Below are positions 6,759 through 11,765 of a stretch of 11,765 bases of DNA, piece after piece (within the stretch, counting starts at the first letter, position 1; the number at the start of each line of letters is the position of its first letter). Location: the NCBI GenBank assembly GCA_044375275.1, contig JBILMZ010000103.1, positions 1 to 11,765 on the forward strand. Reading direction: 5' to 3'. Under the pieces are notes generated by a model, which did not search any database, was not told where the DNA came from, and was given only the letters and a program-made list of their open reading frames with translations. This DNA is from SZUA-430 sp044375275. GTDB lineage: Bacteria; Pseudomonadota; Alphaproteobacteria; Micropepsales; Micropepsaceae. The translations under genes were made by a program, and so were the position numbers.

Positions 6759-7724
6759 ATGCCTGTGCGTTCAAACAGTGCCGCATCCATGATCTCGGAT
6801 GGACACGACATGTCAGGCAAGTGCCTCGATAGGGTCAACCTGGTCGACCGCGTCATCACGCGCACGAAGTTTGATGGCGCTTCGCTGCGCCGCGCAATCC
6901 TGACCCGGGCGGAGTTCCGCGACTGCTCTTTCGTCGGCGCCATCCTGGACGCCGCCATCCTTCTGCGCACGGTATTCGAGAACTGCGACTTTTCCAACGC
7001 GAGCGTGACCAACGCGAACGTTCAGGAAGCCGTTTTCAGGGCCACCAGCGTGCTTGGCTACAACAAGAACGAAACAACCATCAAGCAATCCCATACAAGC
7101 TTTGATGGTGCCGTACTTGACGGATCGAACTTCAGCCGCGCCCGCCTGATTGCCGCAAAGCTCCACAACGTCAAAGCCAGCAACGTGGATTTCTCCAATT
7201 GCGATCTTCGCAATTCCTCGTTCGACGGAGCGGTACTCGAAGACGTGAACTTCGCCGGCGCCAAGCTGCATGACGCCAACTTTGCGAAGTGCCCGGACGC
7301 ACGCAATCTTTTGCCAGCCTACGCGCAATTGGTGGCAACTTTTGTACAACCCATAAGCGCAGCCAAACTGCAGGCGGTCCTGTCCTCACATCAACGCTGG
7401 CTTGAAACGGAAGGCAAGGAAGGCGAGCGCCTTACCCTGCAGGGCTATGACCTGTCCGGACAGAACCTCGATGGATATGACTTCTCCGGCACCGACTTTC
7501 GTGGCGCACGCCTCGACAGGACAAGCATGAAGCGGGTGAAACTGGTTGTCGCGGATCTTCGCAATGCCAGCATGCTCCATACCAACTTCACGGGTTCCGA
7601 TCTCAGGGGAGCCCTCCTCTCGGATCAGGCGCTGAAGAGAGCCGTCCTTCTCGAAGCCTTGTTTGACGAGGAAGCGCTGGACGAACCTGCAACCGCAGAT
7701 CCCACTGTCAACGACGCGGCTTGA
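6759..7724 (+). CDS. Pentapeptide-repeat protein, three repeat blocks
   Basis: A 321-residue protein, most of which is A(D/N)LXX-type quintets expected to fold as a right-handed four-sided beta-helix. I count about 17 quintets at 16-100, a 12-residue break (101-112), about 13 quintets at 113-177, a non-repeat linker at 178-224, then about 16 quintets at 225-304 and an acidic tail. The linker holds LSSHQRWLETEGKEGERL, resembling an H..WL..GG..G element I remember before repeats in other proteobacterial pentapeptide proteins. There is no signal peptide or membrane segment, so it is probably cytoplasmic. Some members (MfpA, Qnr) mimic DNA and bind gyrase, but the breaks here differ from those and I assign no function. 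The ATG has GGGGA eight bases upstream. Its 3' end overlaps the convergent helicase gene by 17 bases. The 115-base gap before it contains the palindrome GATTAATC (6688-6695) but no clear promoter. Confidence 0.88.
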   Translation: MPVRSNSAASMISDGHDMSGKCLDRVNLVDRVITRTKFDGASLRRAILTRAEFRDCSFVGAILDAAILLRTVFENCDFSNASVTNANVQEAVFRATSVLGYNKNETTIKQSHTSFDGAVLDGSNFSRARLIAAKLHNVKASNVDFSNCDLRNSSFDGAVLEDVNFAGAKLHDANFAKCPDARNLLPAYAQLVATFVQPISAAKLQAVLSSHQRWLETEGKEGERLTLQGYDLSGQNLDGYDFSGTDFRGARLDRTSMKRVKLVVADLRNASMLHTNFTGSDLRGALLSDQALKRAVLLEALFDEEALDEPATADPTVNDAA

Positions 7725-10281
7725 CGTCCATCGCTTCCTGAATGAGGGCATCGCTGGCTTCCGCCAGAAGAGCCTCACCCGCATCCACACCGACAGGAAC
7801 CCGCCCGATCTCGAGCAAGGCAGGCACTGCCAGCGGCGAAACCCGATCGAGGTGCTTGAGCACAAGCCTTCCCTTGATGCGCCTCAGGAGGTCTCCCAAT
7901 CTCTTGATGTCGAGCGAACCCGTCGCGGCATCCTCATAGGCCGCACGCAGCAGGATGTGGTCTGGTTCGTGCGTGCGAAGGACGTCGTAGATCAGGTCGG
8001 ATGAAAATGTGACCTGCCTTCCCGTCCTCTCCTCATTGGGAAATCTCTTCTCGATGAGACCTGCGATTGTCGCACAGGTACGGAAACTTCGCTTGAGCAG
8101 CGCAGACTCGGCAAGCCAGGCGTCCAGATCATCGCCCATCATGTCCTGGTCAAACAGCTGTCCCATGTCGACATGACGAAGATCCGCAAGCGTCCAGATG
8201 GCCAGTGAGTACTCGCTGGCAACAAAGCCGAGAGGCTTGAGGCCCATGCGCTCAAGACGGCGCGTGAGAAGCATGCCCAGCGACTGATGGCACAAGCGGC
8301 CATCAAACGGATAGCAGACCATGAAGTATCGGGAGCTTCGGGGAAATGTCTCAATCAGCATCTGGTCAGCGCCCGGCAGGACCGATCGCAACTTCTGGAT
8401 GCCGAGCCACTCTTTCACCTGCGCAGGAAGCTCTGACCAGCGTTTCGGGTTCGCAATCATCTCGCGCACGCGCTGCGCAAGGAATGTCGACAGGGGAAAT
8501 TTGCCACCTTCAAATGACGGGATCTTCGGGTGCCCCGGCGGGCCCGGTGTCACGACGGCATCCGTCTCCACCACTGCCTCAAACCGCAGGATCTGGCCGC
8601 CGAACAGGAACGTGTCGCCAGGCGACAGTTGCTGCACGAACCATTCCTCGACCTGACCGAGCACGCGTCCTGCATAGGTGGCACGCGGTCCGGCATACCG
8701 CCTGACAATCCTGACCTTGAGCATCGGCACTTCCACGATCGTGCCACAGTTCAGCCTGTAACGCTGTGCGACCTGTGGTGAGCTGACACGCCATAACCCG
8801 TCGGTGGATTTTCGGAGCTTGGCAAACCGCTCATACGCACGCAGGGCATAGCCGCCCGTTGCAACGTAATCCAGCACGCGGTCAAAGTCGGCGCGCGCAA
8901 GTCCGGCATAGGGCGACGCCTGGATCACTTCACCATAGAGCGTGTCTGCATCGAATGGAGCCGCAACGGCAGACCCCAGGACATGCTGCGCCAGCACGTC
9001 CAGTGAACCCGCATGCGGCCCTTCTCCATCTAGTTCTCCACTCAGCAGGGCATCACGCGCGGCCTCGCACTCGAGAACTTCGAAACGGTTGGAAGGCACC
9101 AGCAACGCACGACTGGGTTCATTCATGCGGTGGTTTGAGCGCCCGATCCTCTGTGCAATCCGGCTTGCCCCCTTGGGAGCGCCAACATTGATCACAAGAT
9201 CAACTGCCCCCCAGTCGATGCCAAGATCCAGCGTCGAGGTACAAATGACGCCACGCAAGTCACCTCTTGCCATCGCCGCTTCCACCTTGCGCCGTTGCTC
9301 CGGAGCAAGCGAACCATGATGAAGCGCGATCGGCAGATTCTCCGAGTTGATCCCCCAAAGCTCCTGGAAAATGAACTCGGCCTGCATGCGCGTATTGACG
9401 AACACGAGTGCGGTCCTCGCAGTTCGGATAGCAGCCAGAATGTCCTTCATCGCATGACGCGCCATGTGTCCCGACCACGGGACGTCTTCATCGGTTTCCA
9501 GGATCGAGATGTTTGGTTTCGCCCCGGGCGCGCCGCGGATGATCCTCACGTCAACGCCTTGCGCCACGTTTGATGGCTCGAGATAGCGGGCCAGCTTTGC
9601 AGGATCAGCAACTGTAGCCGAGAGCCCCACACGACGGTGCCCCGGCGCGAGCGTCAACAGGCGCGCAAGATCAAGCGCGAGGAGGTCGCCGCGCTTGCTG
9701 TAGGCAAGCGCATGCAACTCATCAAGGATGACGCAAGAAAGGCTCCCGAACAGCATTGGCGCCTCACGCGTGGCGAGCAGAAGCGCCAACTGCTCGGGTG
9801 TTGTCAGCAGAATGTCCGGCGGCGAAACTTTTTGCCGCTGACGCCGGTGCGCAGACGTATCCCCGGTTCGGGTTTCAAGCCGGAGCTTGAGACCCATTTC
9901 ACGCACCGGATCTTCAAGATTGCGCGCAATATCTACTGCGAGCGCCTTGAGCGGCGACAGGTAAAGCGTGTGAATGCCGACAGGTCGCTGCGCCGCACGT
10001 TGCTTCAGCCGTTCGACAATAGGATTGCCTGAGACCGAAGGAGCCAATTCCCGAACGCCTGTGCTGGCCACGCCGCGTGCATCCAGCTCAACCAGGCTGG
10101 GCAGGAAACCTGCGAGCGTCTTTCCGCCTCCCGTCGGAGCCGTAAGCAGAACGTGGGCACCGGCTCGCGCCGCCTCGAGCGTCTCCATCTGGAAAGGTCG
10201 CGGCTCCCACCCACGGGTCCGGAACCAGTCCCTGAACCGTGGAGGAAGCAACTCCGTGGTTGCGCCGTGTCCCCCTCGCAT
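7708..10281 (-). CDS. DNA ligase-associated DEXH-box helicase (Lhr-core type)
   Basis: An 857-residue superfamily 2 DNA helicase of the Lhr-core class found beside ATP-dependent ligases. Characterised relatives translocate 3'-to-5' on single-stranded DNA and unwind duplexes. Seen: LPPRFRDWFRTRGWEPRPFQ (12-31), the usual N-terminus with the Q-motif region; Walker A TAPTGGGKT (47-55); YLSPLKAL (107-114); TTPEQL (160-165); DELH (187-190); SAT (221-223); VFVNTR (293-298); HHGSL (321-325); TSTLDLGIDWG (348-358); and motif VI QRIGRSNHR (377-385). A winged-helix and Lhr-type C-terminal region follows. About 65-101 lies a longer than usual segment between motifs I and Ia. ATG 10281 is chosen because it begins just before the conserved region and has AAGGGA very close upstream; a longer frame to 10347 would overlap the exonuclease start. 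It is divergent from the exonuclease gene. No phosphoesterase gene follows it. Confidence 0.94.
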   Translation of the reverse strand: MRGGHGATTELLPPRFRDWFRTRGWEPRPFQMETLEAARAGAHVLLTAPTGGGKTLAGFLPSLVELDARGVASTGVRELAPSVSGNPIVERLKQRAAQRPVGIHTLYLSPLKALAVDIARNLEDPVREMGLKLRLETRTGDTSAHRRQRQKVSPPDILLTTPEQLALLLATREAPMLFGSLSCVILDELHALAYSKRGDLLALDLARLLTLAPGHRRVGLSATVADPAKLARYLEPSNVAQGVDVRIIRGAPGAKPNISILETDEDVPWSGHMARHAMKDILAAIRTARTALVFVNTRMQAEFIFQELWGINSENLPIALHHGSLAPEQRRKVEAAMARGDLRGVICTSTLDLGIDWGAVDLVINVGAPKGASRIAQRIGRSNHRMNEPSRALLVPSNRFEVLECEAARDALLSGELDGEGPHAGSLDVLAQHVLGSAVAAPFDADTLYGEVIQASPYAGLARADFDRVLDYVATGGYALRAYERFAKLRKSTDGLWRVSSPQVAQRYRLNCGTIVEVPMLKVRIVRRYAGPRATYAGRVLGQVEEWFVQQLSPGDTFLFGGQILRFEAVVETDAVVTPGPPGHPKIPSFEGGKFPLSTFLAQRVREMIANPKRWSELPAQVKEWLGIQKLRSVLPGADQMLIETFPRSSRYFMVCYPFDGRLCHQSLGMLLTRRLERMGLKPLGFVASEYSLAIWTLADLRHVDMGQLFDQDMMGDDLDAWLAESALLKRSFRTCATIAGLIEKRFPNEERTGRQVTFSSDLIYDVLRTHEPDHILLRAAYEDAATGSLDIKRLGDLLRRIKGRLVLKHLDRVSPLAVPALLEIGRVPVGVDAGEALLAEASDALIQEAMDVKPRR

Positions 10282-10302
10282 TATCCCTTGATCTCGGTTC
10301 CC

Positions 10303-10333
10303 TGTCGTTGGATTGCTTATATAAACAACGACA
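10303..10333. promoter_or_regulatory. Inverted repeat around an AT-rich core in the helicase-exonuclease gap
   Basis: TGTCGTTG (10303-10310) and CAACGACA (10326-10333) are perfect 8-bp inverted repeats separated by 15 bases that contain TTATATAA (10317-10324). The core offers -10 elements in both directions: TATAAA (10320-10325) for the exonuclease gene and TATAAG (10321-10316, minus strand) for the helicase gene. No good -35 is visible on either side, which suits activator or repressor control. It lies wholly in the 56-base divergent gap and is a good candidate for a shared operator. The binding protein is unknown. Confidence 0.5.
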
Positions 10334-10337
10334 CCAC

Positions 10338-11378
10338 ATGGCCACACGCTTGACAGGACCGCCGATATTGGACGCGCGCAAGATTCTCAGGCTGAGACCG
10401 CAGGGACTGTACTGCGAGGATGGTGATTTCTATATTGACCCGATCCGTAGGGTACCACGCGCCGTGATCACGCACGGACACGCAGACCATGCGCGACCTG
10501 GGCACGAGGCCGTTCTTGCGACACAGGCCACAATCGACGTGATGAAGGCCCGCTACGGCCAGAATTGCGCCAAGTTCATGCAACCCCTGCGCTATGGCGA
10601 AACGATCAGATTGGGCGAAGCGATCCTCTCACTCCTGCCGGCAGGTCATGTGCTGGGAAGTGCGCAAGCCTGTATCGAAATCGGGGCAAGCCGGATCATT
10701 GTCTCGGGTGACTACAAACGCGGCCGCGACCCCACATGTGCCCCATTCGAACCAAGGCCGTGCGATGTCTTCGTGACCGAGGCGACCTTCGGCCTGCCGG
10801 TCTTCCAGCACCCCTCCCCTGAGCTTGAAATTGGCAAACTGCTCGAGTCCCTGAAGCTCTTCCCCGAGCGGGCACATCACGTCGCCGCCTATTCCCTGGG
10901 CAAGGCGCAGCGACTGCTCGCACTGCTTCGGCAGCATGGATACGCCGAGCCCGTTTTCGTGGACCGCTCAACCGCAAAGCTCTGTGAACTCTACGAGCAT
11001 CACGATGTAAAACTGGGTCAACTCACGACACTGGACGCAGGCCAGGTCACACGCGGCAGGCTGGTGATCGCGCCGCCATCGGCGCGCAACCTTCTGGAGG
11101 ATTACGGCGAACGCGAACCCATCACCAGCTTCGCCAGCGGCTGGATGCGCATTCAGAAGAGAGCCCGCAATGGCGGCGGTGACTTGCCGCTGATCATCTC
11201 GGACCACGCCGACTGGCCTGAACTGACAAGGACCATTCAGGAGATCAATCCGGCAGAACTCTGGATCACCCACGGTGAAGAAGCGGCACTGATGTCATGG
11301 GCCGCCTCGCGCGGCATTCAGGCCCGTCCCCTGTCTATCGCAGGTTACGGCGACGACGCAGACGGCCACGACGCATGA
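10338..11378 (+). CDS. DNA ligase-associated exonuclease, metallo-beta-lactamase fold
   Basis: A 346-residue metal-dependent nuclease of the beta-CASP-like exonuclease family encoded with the Lhr-core helicase and ATP-dependent ligase. It is predicted to trim DNA ends before sealing. Seen: the metal-binding HGHADH (46-51), PAGHVLGSAQ (101-110, His104), SGDYKRGRD (123-131, Asp125), TEATFG (147-152), YSLGKAQR (185-192), SDHADWPEL (288-296) and the C-terminal ITHGEE (310-315). All expected metal-ligand motifs are present and the length is normal for the family. Numbering starts at ATG 10338. The longer open frame upstream to 10239 runs through the divergent helicase gene and is not used. No Shine-Dalgarno precedes the ATG (ACAACGACACCAC), and a -10 at 10320-10325 would give a leader of about six bases. 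The stop TGA overlaps the ligase ATG, so the two are translationally coupled. Confidence 0.93.
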   Translation: MATRLTGPPILDARKILRLRPQGLYCEDGDFYIDPIRRVPRAVITHGHADHARPGHEAVLATQATIDVMKARYGQNCAKFMQPLRYGETIRLGEAILSLLPAGHVLGSAQACIEIGASRIIVSGDYKRGRDPTCAPFEPRPCDVFVTEATFGLPVFQHPSPELEIGKLLESLKLFPERAHHVAAYSLGKAQRLLALLRQHGYAEPVFVDRSTAKLCELYEHHDVKLGQLTTLDAGQVTRGRLVIAPPSARNLLEDYGEREPITSFASGWMRIQKRARNGGGDLPLIISDHADWPELTRTIQEINPAELWITHGEEAALMSWAASRGIQARPLSIAGYGDDADGHDA

Positions 11379-11765
11379 ACAGCTTCGGCGCCCTCGTCCA
11401 GCAACTCGCGTTCATGGAGGATCCGCGCGATCAGCAGCGTGTCCTGGTCCACTACCTCAGCCAGACACCCGAACCCGACCGGTCAGCGGCGATTTCATTC
11501 CTGCAAAACCCGCCACGACGCGGAAGGATACAGCTGAAGAAGCTGCGGGAGATCGTGGAGAACAAGATCCGCCCCGATCTCTTTGCCCTCTCACACAGGT
11601 TCGTTGGTGACATGGCAGAAACGATGGCCCTGCTATGGCAACCACGCAGCGTTCCCAACAGGCCCGTTTCTCCATCCGGGTTTGCGGAGCGATTGGCGAC
11701 AACAGGCCCGCTTGGTCTGACGGCAATGATCGAGGGAACCCTTGATTCCTGTGATCCGTCAGGCC
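11375..11765 (+). CDS. ATP-dependent DNA ligase, N-terminal part only
   Basis: The gene starts at ATG 11375, overlapping the exonuclease stop as ATGA, and remains open to the window end: 130 codons of a protein that usually has more than 500. The visible part is the alpha-helical N-terminal DNA-binding domain. It contains MNSFGALVQQLAFMEDP at the start, TPEPDRSAAISFL, and LFALSHRFVGDMAETMALLW (about 70-89), which strongly resembles the ligase-associated bacterial ATP-dependent ligases. The catalytic KxDG lysine lies beyond the window and cannot be checked. The product would seal nicks after end processing by the helicase and exonuclease. No separate promoter is visible, so it is expected to be cotranscribed with the exonuclease gene. 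Confidence 0.88.
   Translation, partial: MNSFGALVQQLAFMEDPRDQQRVLVHYLSQTPEPDRSAAISFLQNPPRRGRIQLKKLREIVENKIRPDLFALSHRFVGDMAETMALLWQPRSVPNRPVSPSGFAERLATTGPLGLTAMIEGTLDSCDPSG

Noticed and set aside
10297..10310. GTTC-N6-GTTG in the helicase-exonuclease gap as an SOS box
   Set aside because: Both the spacing and the second half-site are wrong for LexA.
10239..10337. Longer exonuclease frame starting inside the helicase gene
   Set aside because: The extension is antisense to the helicase N-terminus and crosses the promoter core; the conserved protein begins after ATG 10338.
1..11765. tRNA genes, CRISPR arrays, insertion sequences or phage attachment sites
   Set aside because: No cloverleaf-like segments, spaced repeats, transposase frames or terminal inverted repeats were seen.

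Overview
The window looks like chromosomal DNA of a GC-rich alphaproteobacterium. The protein families (HrpB, a YghU-type glutathione transferase, an EthA-like Baeyer-Villiger monooxygenase and the DNA ligase-associated helicase/exonuclease/ligase set), the codon use and the AT-rich promoter islands in GC-rich surroundings all fit. A Caulobacterales or Hyphomonadaceae member is possible, but the sequence alone does not settle the genus. I see no tRNA, rRNA, CRISPR array, insertion sequence or phage gene. Coding density is very high, and no gene-free stretch exceeds about 120 bases.

Layout, left to right. (1) The end of a GNAT acetyltransferase gene (+) meets a TetR-family regulator gene (-) tail to tail; the two stop codons share one CTAG. 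(2) The regulator is divergent from an EthA-like FAD/NADPH monooxygenase (+). The 102-base gap holds a strong promoter for the regulator, a weaker opposing one for the monooxygenase, and a TACATA-N7-TATGTA palindrome lying across both. This resembles the mycobacterial ethA/ethR arrangement. (3) A yghU glutathione transferase gene (+) follows. (4) Convergent with it is a small four-helix membrane protein of unknown function (-). (5) This is divergent from hrpB (+), a DEAH-box helicase gene whose promoter implies a leader of only a few bases. (6) A 321-residue pentapeptide-repeat protein (+) follows; its end overlaps the end of the next gene by 17 bases. (7) The right-hand 4 kb is a DNA-repair island: a ligase-associated Lhr-type DEXH helicase (-), divergent from a metallo-beta-lactamase-fold exonuclease (+), whose stop overlaps (ATGA) the start of an ATP-dependent DNA ligase that runs off the window.

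How the genes work together. Helicase, exonuclease and ligase form three parts of the known bacterial ligase-associated end-processing cluster. The usual fourth partner, a metallophosphoesterase normally directly after the helicase, is absent here; a convergent pentapeptide-repeat gene lies in that place. The helicase-exonuclease gap has an 8-bp perfect inverted repeat flanking an AT-rich core, a candidate shared operator. The left half is a self-contained regulator plus oxidative/detoxification unit.

The best leads are the regulated TetR/monooxygenase promoter with a probable CTG start, the inverted repeat in the repair island, the missing phosphoesterase with the pentapeptide protein in its place, and the unrecognised membrane protein. 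I do not see a wholly new defence system.
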